Shown: positions 28,004 through 37,825, counted from the first letter of the stretch. The stretch is DNA of 64,000 nucleotides from G963667145 sp963676515 [NCBI: Candidatus Cloacimonadota bacterium] (GCA_963676515.1 OY781061.1:124001-188000), one strand, 5' to 3'. Program-made: numbers and translations. The notes: a model not told the origin generated them from the letters alone.

Positions 28004-29677
28004 TTAAATTTGGGGAAAAATTTCTTTTTTAATTACCGTAGGCATTTTAAACTTTTCATCTTTTTGCTGATAATCTTCTCTGTAATGACAACCTCGCGAC
28101 TCCTTGCGAGACAAAGCACAAGAAGTTATCATTTTGGCTACTAGAGTCAAATTTCTTAGCTCCAAAGTTTGTAAAGAAGCAGGAATTTTCTCATAAATAT
28201 CATGAGCTGCAGAAGCCAAAGAATCTGTAATTTTGGTCGCCAAGTATAACCGCTGGTAGTTCCGCTCTATTCCACAAAGATTTGTCATAGACTCTCTGGT
28301 AATGTCCCAAAACTGGTTCATCGTAGCCTTATCCACCTTTTGAGTTTGTCCCACAGTTTCCCAATCGGGAATTTTCAGTTGAGAGACACCTTCTTCTTTG
28401 CTATGCAAAGCGTGATTTGCAGCCCTTTCGGCAAAGTAGCAACCTTCTGGCAAAGAGTTAGAAGCAAGACGGTTAGCTCCCATCAAACCTGTATAGGCAG
28501 ACTCTCCCACCACATACAAGTTGCTCACATCGCTAAGCCCATCCTCGTTAACCATCACACCACCACAAATGTAATGTGCCGCCGGCACCACAGGAATCGG
28601 ATCTTTCTCCAGACAGTAGCCATTCTCGAGACATTTCTCATAAATGCTGGGATAGTGTTTTTGGAAAAAGTCTTTACTTTTACCAGTAACACTTTTAGTA
28701 AGATTCAGCCAAACATGTTGTAATCCAAGCTCTTTAATCTTAATATCGATAGCTCTAGAAACTACATCCCTTGTAGCATGAGAGCCTCTTTCGTCAAAAG
28801 CCAAAACAAAATCTTCCTTACTTTCTCTCTGCAAAGTCAAGATTCCACCAAGATTTTCGCCCCGCAAAGCTTCGGTTATCAAAAATCGACGCTCTTTTAC
28901 CTCTATCTCGGGCTGATAAAGCACCGTGGGATGAAATTGTACAAACTCCATATTGGCTATCCTCGCCCCCGCTCTATACGCCATAGCTATCCCATCACCC
29001 GTGGCTACTACTGGATTGCTGGTGTATTTGAAAACTTTACCAGCTCCACCTGTAGCCAAAATAGTTTTTTTGGATCTAATGGTTCTAACTTCATCAGTTT
29101 TAATATTTAGCACATAAGCACCCAAACATTTATCTTTAAAATTGGTACTAGACAAAAGATAATTCTGTGTAATGAGATTGATAGCCATATGGTTCGCAAA
29201 ACAAGCAATATTTTTCGTTTCTTTCACCCTCTGAACAAGGGTCTGGATAATGTTATGACCAGTATGATCTTCTACACAGTAGATACGCTCATGACTATGT
29301 CCACCCTCTTGATGCAAAATAAATTCGCCATTTTCCTGATTGCTAAAATTTACACCAAATTCCAAAAGAGATTTTATAGACGAAGTGTAGAAACCTTTAA
29401 TGCAATCACTTACAACTTTTTCGTTGCACATTCCATCACCCGAAACACAAGTATCTTGGAAATGGAAAGCATAATCATCTAACCCCAAGCGGACCTTCTC
29501 TTTATCTACGGCAGCTATCCCACCTTGAGCATAATAAGAGTTATTCTCATGCAATTCGTTTTTAGAAATAAGAACCACAGAACTTTGCTCATTTTTAGAC
29601 AAGTGCAAAGAGGTCATAAGACCCGCTATTCCAGAGCCCACCACCAAAAAATCACAATCAATGTTTAAGTTCATCAT
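28004..29677 (-). CDS. nadB: L-aspartate oxidase
   Basis: 557 residues, FAD-dependent. It oxidises aspartate to iminoaspartate; in anaerobes fumarate is the acceptor. The FAD motif VVGSGIAGLMTSLHLS, the NSYYAQGG segment, HTGHNI, EFVQFHPT, and AAHYICGGVMV with the catalytic Arg-rich region are all present. The C-terminal helical domain is complete. First gene of nadBAC. The aspartate made by the ectoine locus at 33.7-44.5 kb would be a direct substrate. Confidence 0.95.
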   Translation of the reverse strand: MMNLNIDCDFLVVGSGIAGLMTSLHLSKNEQSSVVLISKNELHENNSYYAQGGIAAVDKEKVRLGLDDYAFHFQDTCVSGDGMCNEKVVSDCIKGFYTSSIKSLLEFGVNFSNQENGEFILHQEGGHSHERIYCVEDHTGHNIIQTLVQRVKETKNIACFANHMAINLITQNYLLSSTNFKDKCLGAYVLNIKTDEVRTIRSKKTILATGGAGKVFKYTSNPVVATGDGIAMAYRAGARIANMEFVQFHPTVLYQPEIEVKERRFLITEALRGENLGGILTLQRESKEDFVLAFDERGSHATRDVVSRAIDIKIKELGLQHVWLNLTKSVTGKSKDFFQKHYPSIYEKCLENGYCLEKDPIPVVPAAHYICGGVMVNEDGLSDVSNLYVVGESAYTGLMGANRLASNSLPEGCYFAERAANHALHSKEEGVSQLKIPDWETVGQTQKVDKATMNQFWDITRESMTNLCGIERNYQRLYLATKITDSLASAAHDIYEKIPASLQTLELRNLTLVAKMITSCALSRKESRGCHYREDYQQKDEKFKMPTVIKKEIFPQI

Positions 29678-29746
29678 TCATCTTCCCCAAAACAAAACCA
29701 AACCCAGAACTAAACATTTGTTTATTCTGCAGAGATTTTGTAATTC

Positions 29747-31033
29747 TCAGCTCTTGGCTGCCATCTCCTCTAACATCTCACTTGTTACACTTTTGGGTCT
29801 TATGATAGAAGAGTTCACGCCGCGGGCGATGACAAGCTGAGCACAGAAACCTAAAATCCGAGAAACACCAAAAATCACCGTGTAATAGTCGAAACGCTCT
29901 AAGCCCAAAGCGTAAAGAACAGTTCCCGAGATAGCATCCACATTCGGATACACAGAACTCGCCTTACCTTGCTCTTTGAGAACCACTGGTGCTACTTCGC
30001 TCATCAAGCTCACGATTTTGATCAATTTGTTGTCTGGCAAGTGCTTATTGGCAAACTTCTTGATCTCGGTAAATCTAGGATCTGTCTTTCTCAACACAGC
30101 GTGTCCATAGCCTGGGATCACTTTGCCTGTCTCCAACCAACTACGCAAATATTTTTCCATCTGCTCTTTGTTTGGGCAACCGTCGAACTTATCTTTGATT
30201 GCCAAAACAAATTTTAAAGAATTCTGATTAGCAAGGCCGTGCAAAGGACCTGCCAAAGCGTTCAACCCAGAAGAAACAGCTCTATAAACATCAGACAAAG
30301 TTGAGCTAACAACTCTAGAAGTAAAAGCACTCGCATTGCAACCCTCATGGTCACAATGTAGCACCAAATAAAGCCTCATCAAATCTGCAAACACATCTTC
30401 ATCGGGAGTATCAATTCCAAGCATGTTGGCAAAATTTGCCGACCAATCAAGGTCTGGATCGTAGCTTTGGATAAGGTCATCTTTTTCGTAACGAATGCGA
30501 TAGATAGCCGCTGCGATGCTCGGCACCTTAGCTATCAGCTCCAAACAATCTTCCAAAGTGGATTTCCAAAAATCTTTTTTCCGCAAACCTTGTTCATATT
30601 TGTCTCTAAACACAGACTCTCTCTCCAAAACCAAAATAGCAATACTAAACATCGTCATCGGGTGAGTATTGTCAGGCAATGCAAAAAGAATGTTCCAAAC
30701 TTCTCTCGGCACACTAGAACGAAGAGCCAAGTTTTTTTGCAAACAGCGGAGCTCATCTTTTTGTGGCAAACTTCCAGCACAAAGAAGATAAAAAATTTCT
30801 TCCGCCTTTTTATCAGAAAGTTCACTCAAAGGATATCCTTTTATAATCAGCCCTTTATCGGCATCGACATAGGAAGTGTTGCACACCACCTCTACTATAC
30901 CCCTCATTCCAGCAAAAATATTTTTAGGAGTGACTTTACAAATCTCTTTATCTCCATATTTTTCTATAATTTGAGCATTCTTTTCCCTAATTCTCAGTAT
31001 CTCTTCAGAAATTCTTTTTCTTAAAGTTGTCAT
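29747..31033 (-). CDS. gltA: citrate synthase (eukaryote-like type)
   Basis: 428 residues. Catalytic residues: His in LAGPLHGLANQ, His in VIPGYGHAVLRKTDPR and Asp in YPNVDAISGTVL. The motif PGYGHAVLRKTDPRF and general layout resemble the mitochondrial-type branch found in some FCB bacteria and deltaproteobacteria more than E. coli GltA. The frame extends 28 codons upstream, but ATG 31033 has AAAGGAGTATTT directly before it and suits the family, so it is used. No other TCA-cycle genes lie in the window. Confidence 0.9.
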   Translation of the reverse strand: MTTLRKRISEEILRIREKNAQIIEKYGDKEICKVTPKNIFAGMRGIVEVVCNTSYVDADKGLIIKGYPLSELSDKKAEEIFYLLCAGSLPQKDELRCLQKNLALRSSVPREVWNILFALPDNTHPMTMFSIAILVLERESVFRDKYEQGLRKKDFWKSTLEDCLELIAKVPSIAAAIYRIRYEKDDLIQSYDPDLDWSANFANMLGIDTPDEDVFADLMRLYLVLHCDHEGCNASAFTSRVVSSTLSDVYRAVSSGLNALAGPLHGLANQNSLKFVLAIKDKFDGCPNKEQMEKYLRSWLETGKVIPGYGHAVLRKTDPRFTEIKKFANKHLPDNKLIKIVSLMSEVAPVVLKEQGKASSVYPNVDAISGTVLYALGLERFDYYTVIFGVSRILGFCAQLVIARGVNSSIIRPKSVTSEMLEEMAAKS

Positions 31034-31049
31034 AAATACTCCTTTGGAA

Positions 31050-31487
31050 TTAAACATTGGTGTGACCAAATCCACCACTACCTCTTTCGGTAGCATCCAA
31101 TTGGTCAACACACTCAAAACTTACTTGTGGCACTTTCGCTATCACCATCTGTGCTATCCTATCACTATTTTCTATAATAAAATCTTTCTTACCAAAATTT
31201 GCTAAAATCACTTTAACCTCTCCTCTATAATCTGCATCTATAGTACCAGGAGAGTTTAGAACTCCAATACCGCACTTAATTGCTAGCCCGCTTCTTGGTC
31301 TTATCTGAGCCTCATACCCTACAGGAATAGCCATAGCAAAACCACACGGCACCAAAGCTATTTCCCCTGCAGAAATTTTTAAACTGCTCTCCAAACAAGC
31401 ACTAATATCTGCTCCAGCTGCGTGTTCGCTCATCTTTTGTGGCAAACATGCTTTCTGCGACAACTTCTTGAATTTAACTCTTACCAT
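31050..31487 (-). CDS. dut: dUTP diphosphatase
   Basis: 145 residues, trimeric dUTPase. All five motifs can be read: AGADISA, RPRSGLA, NSPGTIDADYRGEV, SDRIAQMVI and the C-terminal RGSGGFGHT. It removes dUTP and supplies dUMP for thymidylate. It overlaps the end of ispA and precedes gltA by 16 bases. Confidence 0.96.
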   Translation of the reverse strand: MVRVKFKKLSQKACLPQKMSEHAAGADISACLESSLKISAGEIALVPCGFAMAIPVGYEAQIRPRSGLAIKCGIGVLNSPGTIDADYRGEVKVILANFGKKDFIIENSDRIAQMVIAKVPQVSFECVDQLDATERGSGGFGHTNV

Positions 31488-32365
31488 CTACTCAGATAAA
31501 GATAGTCGGTAAATCTCTGCAACATAAGAGCTTTATCGTGGTATTTATTCAAAATGTCTTTCGCTCTTTGCATCAGTTGCTCCACCTGGTTCTTCGACTC
31601 TTGCAACCCATATAAAGCAGGATAAGTAACCTTTTGAGCTTCCTCATCTTTGCCGATAGTTTTGCCTCTTTCCTGAAAAGTTCCTTCAATGTCCAAAATA
31701 TCATCCACTATCTGAAAAGAAAGCCCAACATTTCCAGCATACTCCTCCAGCAATTCCGTTTCTTCGGCTGAAACATCTGCCATTATACACGCCATCGTAG
31801 CTGTAGATTGGATAAATCCAGCAGTTTTATTTGTGTGAATATAAGCCAATTTTGCTTTGTCAACTTTCTTGCCTTGGTTATTCACATCTTCCCACTGACC
31901 TCCCACCAATCCACAAGGTCCTGCCATCTTGGACATCTTTTCCAAAATCTTTGCCTTCAACTTATCAGAAATCTCCATCTGGGAAACAATGTCATACGCA
32001 TAAATCAGCAATGTGTCACCCGACAACAAAGCTATATCTTCACCAAAAAGTTTATGGCAAGTTGGTTTGCCCCTTCTAAAATCATCATTGTCTAGATACG
32101 GCAAATCGTCGTGAATCAAAGTGTATGTATGAAGCATCTCCAAGGCTGCACCCAACGGCAAAATAGGTTGAATATCTTTCTCAAAAATCGAGTAAATCTT
32201 GATCAACATATAACTACGAATCCCCTTCCCTCCAGCGAAAAGCGAATGTCTGATAGCTTTGTGAATATTTTTGGGATACTCATCTTTGCGTGGCAAGAAT
32301 CTATCAATTTGAATATTCACGGTTTCTCTAATTTTTTTGAGATCTTTTTTTAAAGCTTTATACAC
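31481..32365 (-). CDS. ispA: geranyl/farnesyl diphosphate synthase
   Basis: 294 residues, trans-prenyltransferase. First Asp-rich motif HDDLPYLDNDDFRRGKPT, second QIVDDILDIEG, and GGKGIRS are the substrate-binding sites. The long DDxxxxD form suggests the bacterial short-chain FPP synthase. GTG at 32365 is the start, overlapping the last codons of xseB with AAGGAG upstream. This xseB-ispA linkage is widespread. Confidence 0.92.
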   Translation of the reverse strand: MYKALKKDLKKIRETVNIQIDRFLPRKDEYPKNIHKAIRHSLFAGGKGIRSYMLIKIYSIFEKDIQPILPLGAALEMLHTYTLIHDDLPYLDNDDFRRGKPTCHKLFGEDIALLSGDTLLIYAYDIVSQMEISDKLKAKILEKMSKMAGPCGLVGGQWEDVNNQGKKVDKAKLAYIHTNKTAGFIQSTATMACIMADVSAEETELLEEYAGNVGLSFQIVDDILDIEGTFQERGKTIGKDEEAQKVTYPALYGLQESKNQVEQLMQRAKDILNKYHDKALMLQRFTDYLYLSRW

Positions 32366-32555
32366 TCTCGTTTTGCTCCTTATCTAGCTCTATCAATTTG
32401 TTTTCGACAACTTTTAACTTCTTTTTGCAATATTTCACCAAATCTTGACCCTCTTTGTAAAGTTCCAAAACTTGATCAAACTCTAAATCGCTATTTTCCA
32501 ACTTATCTACAATTTCATCGATCTGTTTCATGCTTTCTTCAAAACTTTTTTTCAT
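32358..32555 (-). CDS. xseB: exodeoxyribonuclease VII small subunit
   Basis: 65 residues, two-helix protein: FEESMKQIDEIVDKLEN then LELYKEGQDLVKYCKKKL is characteristic. It joins XseA, not in the window, to form exonuclease VII. ATG 32555 begins just downstream of a strong terminator that isolates it from the M23 gene. Confidence 0.92.
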   Translation of the reverse strand: MKKSFEESMKQIDEIVDKLENSDLEFDQVLELYKEGQDLVKYCKKKLKVVENKLIELDKEQNESV

Positions 32556-32570
32556 AAAATTGCCCTATAT

Positions 32571-32617
32571 AAAAAATTTACTTCAAACCTTTTCCACTGG
32601 AGAATATTTGAAGTAAA
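32571..32617 (-). terminator. rho-independent terminator of the M23 peptidase gene
   Basis: On the minus strand TTTGAAGTAAA-type arms (32617-32607 and 32587-32577) form an 11-bp perfect stem with further pairing inside the loop, followed by TTTTTT at 32576-32571. Placed 15-60 bases after the M23 stop. Confidence 0.78.
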
Positions 32618-32631
32618 ACAGTTAAAAAATG

Positions 32632-33567
32632 CTATTTAGCGGCTAAATTCAAATCGGTAGATTTACTAAGATAAGGTTCGGGGTTTCTATAACTTCCATA
32701 TCTACGCACTTCGTAATGCAAATGGGAACCTGTAGACCTGCCAGTAGATCCCATATAGCCGATTATTTCACCTTTATTAATTCTTTGCCCTCTTTCCACT
32801 AGTACTTCTGACAAGTGAGCATAACGCGTGGAAAAACCATACTTGTGTCTAATTATTATATTTTTCCCAAAACTTCCCGAACTGGCACTTTTAGACATAA
32901 TTACCACACCGTTGGCAGTAGCGTGAACGGAAGTTCCCTTTCTGTTGGCTATATCGATGCCTTCGTGAAATATTTTCCTGCCCAAAATCGGGTGAACTCT
33001 ATAACCGTAAGGACTAGTAACATAACCATACACTGGATAAATAGTCGGTGTATTTTCGTACATATCTTGACGAAACTCACTATTTTTTTTCAACTCAGAC
33101 ATCAATTCAGTTTCTAGTTCCACTCTAACTATAAGTTGTTCCAATTGTAATTTCAAAAAAGCACAATCTAACCTAAGATCAGAAGGAAGCTTCGAGGTAG
33201 CACTATCCAAAGAAGGAACACCACCAATACCCATCTGACGAATCTGTGGATCGACTGGCTTGAAATTTCTTTGCTTGCGGATTTGACTTTCCCAAGAACG
33301 AACAGCACCTAGCTTAGCCTTTACAGAATCTATAGCTTGATTAAACTCACTGAGCTGATTTCTAAGTATTTTATTCTCTTCTTCTAACATTTCTTGTTGA
33401 TCTATCTTGTCAAAATAAGAGCCGACAGTGCTCATCTTCCACAAAAAAATGCACAATGTCAAGCTAAAAAGGAAAAGGAAAGATAGAAAAGTTTTGTTGG
33501 AGAAAGAGAAAGTATAGCTTCTCACCCACTCTATATGTCCAAAACTAAAAAACCATCTTTTTTTCAA
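32632..33567 (-). CDS. membrane-anchored M23 (LytM-type) metallopeptidase
   Basis: 311 residues: a membrane helix (about 22-43), a coiled coil (about 55-90), then an M23 domain. Zinc ligands are the HEGID pair and the HLHYE His; YAHLSEV and GSTGRSTGSHLHYEV are typical. It should cut peptidoglycan cross-links in the periplasm or regulate such enzymes. The start is TTG at 33567 with GGAGAGG before it; no in-frame ATG could replace it. A TTGACA box at 33652-33647 may belong to its promoter. Confidence 0.87.
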   Translation of the reverse strand: MKKRWFFSFGHIEWVRSYTFSFSNKTFLSFLFLFSLTLCIFLWKMSTVGSYFDKIDQQEMLEEENKILRNQLSEFNQAIDSVKAKLGAVRSWESQIRKQRNFKPVDPQIRQMGIGGVPSLDSATSKLPSDLRLDCAFLKLQLEQLIVRVELETELMSELKKNSEFRQDMYENTPTIYPVYGYVTSPYGYRVHPILGRKIFHEGIDIANRKGTSVHATANGVVIMSKSASSGSFGKNIIIRHKYGFSTRYAHLSEVLVERGQRINKGEIIGYMGSTGRSTGSHLHYEVRRYGSYRNPEPYLSKSTDLNLAAK

Positions 33568-33717
33568 TTTTGACCTCTCCTTTTATTCTTTTGTTATTAG
33601 ATAAAACCTTTCTATTAAAGACATAAAGCAAATTTGTTATAGCTGTGTCAATTTCTTTTTACAACTTTTTGTTTTTCAAGGCGTTTTGCGTTTTTCCCCG
33701 ATTATCTTTCTTAACGA

Positions 33718-34974
33718 TTATCTTATCTTATCGGATATTATTTGTATGACCTCTTGGTAATGGCTGTCTTCTACGACTATCACAGCTGTAGCGGAGATTT
33801 GCTCAAAACTAAAATCGATAATAGGTAAATCTTGCAAATCGGCAACAAAAGACAAAACTTTTGCCCAGTCTAATCCTTGCCCAACTAAGCCCAAAACGGT
33901 GTATTTCTCTTTGTACAATACAAGTTTACATTCCAGCTCTTCGGGTAATTTGTCGGTCTCGTACTTACCATAAATATATGCGTAGTCTGCCGTAAATCTG
34001 CTAAAAATTGATTTGAAGCCTAAGTTTTTCAACGCAGATATATCTTTAGCCAACTCTCTCTGATCTAAATTTTCTTTGTTTATGCTTATCTTAGAAAGGT
34101 TTTTAACACCCGAAACTGCAACCACAGGCATTTTTTTTACTTCTCTTTGGCAAGAGATAGTTGTTCCCTTGTCTTCTGGTCTCAAAGTATTTTTTATTTG
34201 AATAGGAATACCCGCTGCTGCCACAGGTGATATCGCCTCACTGTGGAAAACATTCGTCCCAAAGCAAGCCATCTGCCGAAGCTCGGCGTAAGTTATCTCG
34301 GGTACAAAAGAGGGGTTATCTACAATTCGCGGATCAGCAGTTAACACTCCTGAAACATCCGTCCAATTTTGATAAACATCAGCTTGAGCACAAACAGCCA
34401 AGATGGCACCAGTAATATCCGATCCTCCTCGTGAAAAAGTTTTAATTTTACCATCTTTATCCAAACCATAAAATCCCGGCACTATGGTCGAAATATTTCT
34501 ATCCAAAATTTTTGCCCCTAACTCATAAGTAAGAGAATCGATACTCCCATCATCTCTCAAACGAACAAATTCTGCAGCATCTACAAAGCGAAACCCCAAA
34601 TATTCACTAATGAGTAAGGCGTTAAGATATTCTCCCCTAGAGGCTACAAAATCCTGACTAACTCCCTGCAATATCTCTTTTGCAATAGCATCCAAAGCTT
34701 CCAAAACCGCCTTACCTTCTACTGCAAGCCCCTTTATCATCAACTCAAATCTAGATTTTATCTCTAAAAAAATGTTACCAAATTTTGATTCTTGAGAAGT
34801 ATTAGCAGCCAAAGAATAAAGCAAATCGGTTACTTTAATGTCTTGGTCAAATCTTTTTCCAGGAGCAGAAACCACTACCATAGAAACTTCAGTGACACTT
34901 TTGATTATTTTCGCTACCGCTTTAATTTTGGTAGCTTCTGCTAAAGATGTGCCACCAAACTTATAAACTATCAT
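33718..34974 (-). CDS. lysC: aspartate kinase, linked to ectoine catabolism locus
   Basis: 418 residues. Kinase motifs: YKFGGTSLA (N-terminal), SAPGKR, SRGEYLNA, FSRGGSDITG and WTDVSGVLTADPR. A C-terminal ACT-type regulatory part of about 130 residues follows. It phosphorylates aspartate for lysine, threonine and methionine synthesis. Here it is the last gene of an ectoine-degradation locus, 26 bases after iclR. Together with Asd of the same locus it could run in reverse, turning aspartyl phosphate and ADP into aspartate and ATP. Ectoine biosynthesis clusters are known to contain a special aspartokinase, but no ectA, ectB or ectC pair is present here. Confidence 0.9.
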   Translation of the reverse strand: MIVYKFGGTSLAEATKIKAVAKIIKSVTEVSMVVVSAPGKRFDQDIKVTDLLYSLAANTSQESKFGNIFLEIKSRFELMIKGLAVEGKAVLEALDAIAKEILQGVSQDFVASRGEYLNALLISEYLGFRFVDAAEFVRLRDDGSIDSLTYELGAKILDRNISTIVPGFYGLDKDGKIKTFSRGGSDITGAILAVCAQADVYQNWTDVSGVLTADPRIVDNPSFVPEITYAELRQMACFGTNVFHSEAISPVAAAGIPIQIKNTLRPEDKGTTISCQREVKKMPVVAVSGVKNLSKISINKENLDQRELAKDISALKNLGFKSIFSRFTADYAYIYGKYETDKLPEELECKLVLYKEKYTVLGLVGQGLDWAKVLSFVADLQDLPIIDFSFEQISATAVIVVEDSHYQEVIQIISDKIR

Positions 34975-35000
34975 CTATTTCTCCTTAAAAATTCACTTCC

Positions 35001-35759
35001 TTAAGTTTTTCTAATTTGCTTCGTTATCTCAAAAGCTGCCTTAATCACATCATCAACATGAGCAGTAACTTTTTTTGAGGAAATCCTTATGCTAGGTCCA
35101 GAAAAAGACAAGCATGCCAAAACCTCATCCTCAACTCCAAAAATAGGAGCACTCACAGAGACAAGCTCATCCGAAAACTCTTTATCTTCTACGGCATAAC
35201 CTTGGTTTTTGCATTTTTCCAGCTCTTTTTCCAACTCTTTTCGATCGGTGATAGTATACTTACTCAGCTGGATAAATTCCATCTTGTCCAACAACTTCTC
35301 GCGTCTGGTTTTAGTCATATACGCCAAAAACAATTTGCCAGAAGAGCAAGAATAAAGGGGGAAAACTGATGTTTTTTCAGGATTAAGCATTAGATGGTGT
35401 TCGGGTGATTTAATGCTGTGAATAGCAAAAACTTTGCTCTCTACCATCGTAGTTAGGTAAACATTTTCGTGAACAATATTCATAAGTTTTTCCATCTCTG
35501 GCTCTGCCACACTTTTTAAAACTTTGGTAACAGGAGCGGTACGCCCCAAAGATAAAAGCTTAAAAGTCAGATTATATCCATTTTCACCTTTGTAAATATA
35601 GCCCACCTCTATAAGAGTGGCCAAAAGTCGATAAGTATTTGTCTTATTGAACCTTAATTTTTTGGTAATCTCTGGTGCAGTAATAGGCTGGTTGGCAGCG
35701 ATACACTCCAAGAGACGAAAGGCTTTTCCCACCGAAGAAGACACATTATATTTTGCCAT
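35001..35759 (-). CDS. IclR family transcription regulator
   Basis: 252 residues. An N-terminal winged helix (VGKAFRLLECIAANQPITAP, then LRFNKTNTYRLLATL as recognition helix) is joined to an IclR effector domain with YSCSSGKLFLAYM and VSVSAPIFG. IclR proteins bind palindromic DNA as tetramers and answer to small acids. It sits inside the ectoine locus and is the obvious candidate to read an intermediate such as acetyl-diaminobutyrate. In proteobacteria this job is done by the unrelated EnuR (MocR/GntR). Confidence 0.9.
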   Translation of the reverse strand: MAKYNVSSSVGKAFRLLECIAANQPITAPEITKKLRFNKTNTYRLLATLIEVGYIYKGENGYNLTFKLLSLGRTAPVTKVLKSVAEPEMEKLMNIVHENVYLTTMVESKVFAIHSIKSPEHHLMLNPEKTSVFPLYSCSSGKLFLAYMTKTRREKLLDKMEFIQLSKYTITDRKELEKELEKCKNQGYAVEDKEFSDELVSVSAPIFGVEDEVLACLSFSGPSIRISSKKVTAHVDDVIKAAFEITKQIRKT

Positions 35760-35886
35760 AGCAATCCTTTTTTGTTTTCAAATTTCAAGTAAACAGTTAA
35801 ATTATGAAAAATATGTCAATAATTATTAATTTAGAAAAGTAAAAAAATCTATCAAGCTTTCATTTAAGAAAAAAACTCTCAAAGTC

Positions 35887-36609
35887 TTAGAATTCTTTCT
35901 TGTTCAAACTACTATAAACATAATCTATCATGGTAAGAAAATCAAACACTGGAAGCCCTGTTGCTCTTTGTACAACAGCCCCATAAGGGGGCAGCATACT
36001 GCATTCTAAAAGAATAGCTCCGATGCTTTTATCTTTTTTTTGAAGTAACAACGCTGCGTCTATTACTTCTTTTTCTATGGTAGCCTTATCTAAAAAACCA
36101 GATTCCGCTATCACGGTTTGTTTAAAAGCAGGTGATTCTTCCAATCCCACAATTATCAGCTTATCGTCTTTTTCCAATCCTATCTTCTGGAAAACCTTTT
36201 CCGTGAGCACTTCAGCATTTGCGGTGATAATACCTAATTTTTCTTTGCTTTTTAGCATCGACCTGATAAACGGAATTTGTAGCAAACTAGACAAAAAAAC
36301 TGGCAAATTTAGTTGCTCTTTGAGTTCCTCTTGATAGATAGCCATAAATCCACAATCACCTGTGATTGCCCTTACACCTTCTCTTTGTAGCTCCTTGGCT
36401 GCCTCTATCATCGCAAAAAGGTATTTTGAATCCAATTCAAAAATTTTTTGAACAGTCAATCCTTGCACTTTTTTGAAGCGAACAGGATAATCATAACTAG
36501 TAGCATTTCCCACATCTCCAGGGATAAAAGGACAAAAAGTGTCCAGCAAAAGTATCCCAATAGATTCTCCATAGCTAGTTTGTCCTTTTTTCGCTTTATA
36601 AATCAACAT
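35887..36609 (-). CDS. aspartate/glutamate racemase-superfamily protein
   Basis: 240 residues with the two half-domain pattern of the Asp/Glu/hydantoin racemase fold. Candidate catalytic cysteines lie in ITGDCGFMA (about residue 103) and ILLECSMLPPY (about residue 203). Both being present argues for a cofactor-independent racemase or related activity, not the single-Cys decarboxylase type. Proteobacterial ectoine loci also have a racemase-fold protein (EutA), but the motifs differ and eutB and eutC are missing here. It may convert a D-form intermediate or aspartate. Function not established. Confidence 0.75.
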   Translation of the reverse strand: MLIYKAKKGQTSYGESIGILLLDTFCPFIPGDVGNATSYDYPVRFKKVQGLTVQKIFELDSKYLFAMIEAAKELQREGVRAITGDCGFMAIYQEELKEQLNLPVFLSSLLQIPFIRSMLKSKEKLGIITANAEVLTEKVFQKIGLEKDDKLIIVGLEESPAFKQTVIAESGFLDKATIEKEVIDAALLLQKKDKSIGAILLECSMLPPYGAVVQRATGLPVFDFLTMIDYVYSSLNKKEF

Positions 36610-36658
36610 ACCTCCTTATAAGTAATACAAAAGAACAATTCTGTTTATACAAAAGAAA

Positions 36659-37825
36659 CTAATCTACATCAAAAGGGTAGTCAAAAAGATGCTCAATCCC
36701 ATCATCGGTTACCCTAATACTGGCGTCCAACTCATATCCTACATCTTCCTGCCATATACCTGGAATGAGGTGCAAAGTCATATTTTTTTGTACTATGGTC
36801 TTGTCACCTTCTCGCACGCTGATGGTTTGCTCTCCCCAATCTGGTGGATAATTTACTCCTATCGAATAACCTAGTCGTGCCTTTTTTTCCACTCCGTGGC
36901 GTGCAATATAATCTCGCCAAATCTTTTCTATAGACTCTATACTCACCCCTGGCTTGATGCTATCTAAAGTAGTTTGCAAGCCATCTTTTACCACCTGAGA
37001 GACTTTTTTCATCTTTTTGGGCATCTGTGTTCCTAAGAAAATCGTCCGAGCGATAGGACAATGGTAGTGTCTATATGTACCGCAGAGCTCCAGAAGCACT
37101 GGCTCGTTTGCCTGATAGACTGCCTCCGTCCAAGTAAGATGAGGAGTCTTGATTGCCTCACCGCTCATCATCAAAGGCACAATAGCAGGATAGTCGCCAG
37201 CATACTCGCCCACCCCTTCATACTCTGCTCTCACAATCTGCGCTGCAACATCACACTCTCTTGCTCCAACTTTTATGTATTTTACCGCTGTTTCCATCAC
37301 CTTTTCCGCTATTTTTCCAGCTATTTTCATAAACCTAATTTCAGCTTCCGACTTTATCACTCTCACCCAATTTACCAAAATATTCGCATCGACAAAAATA
37401 GCTTCGGGCAAACCTTTATGCAACACTTGAAAAGATTTGTGAGTGAAATAGAACTGATCAGACTCCACCCCTATTCTTTTTTTTTGCCAACCTTTTGCTT
37501 TTATAATATCGACGACAAAATCCATCGGATGACAAATAATCGAATGAACATAATCATCGGCATACTGATATATATTTTCTTTCGCCAGATATGAGGTTAT
37601 CCTTGCACCATTGGCATCCATCCCTCTGCCTATCCAAGTGGGCTCTTCTTGATCCAAACTAACTAGAACGCATTGGTGAACATAAAAACTCCACCCATCA
37701 TAGCCTGTCAAATAGTTCATATTGGCAGGATGCGACACTATCAAAAGCTCTATGCCATTTGCTACCATACTTTTTTTGGTATTCTCTACACGCTTACGAT
37801 ACTCACTTTTTTCAAAGAGTAACAT
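36659..37825 (-). CDS. doeA: ectoine hydrolase
   Basis: 388 residues, M24 (pita-bread) family. GYDGWSFYVHQCVL, GRGMDANGARIT, HPMDF, VNWVRVIKSEAE, GDYPAIVP, PHLTW and SIGVNYPPDWGEQTIS follow the DoeA/EutD pattern almost word for word, and the length is right. DoeA opens the ectoine ring to acetyl-2,4-diaminobutyrate. It is a cytoplasmic enzyme, placed after the TRAP importer. The ribosome site is AAGGAGGAA. This is the diagnostic gene of the locus. Confidence 0.88.
   Translation of the reverse strand: MLLFEKSEYRKRVENTKKSMVANGIELLIVSHPANMNYLTGYDGWSFYVHQCVLVSLDQEEPTWIGRGMDANGARITSYLAKENIYQYADDYVHSIICHPMDFVVDIIKAKGWQKKRIGVESDQFYFTHKSFQVLHKGLPEAIFVDANILVNWVRVIKSEAEIRFMKIAGKIAEKVMETAVKYIKVGARECDVAAQIVRAEYEGVGEYAGDYPAIVPLMMSGEAIKTPHLTWTEAVYQANEPVLLELCGTYRHYHCPIARTIFLGTQMPKKMKKVSQVVKDGLQTTLDSIKPGVSIESIEKIWRDYIARHGVEKKARLGYSIGVNYPPDWGEQTISVREGDKTIVQKNMTLHLIPGIWQEDVGYELDASIRVTDDGIEHLFDYPFDVD

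Noticed and set aside
33700-33730. CGATTATC direct repeat just after lysC as terminator
   Set aside because: The copies are direct, not inverted, so no hairpin forms.
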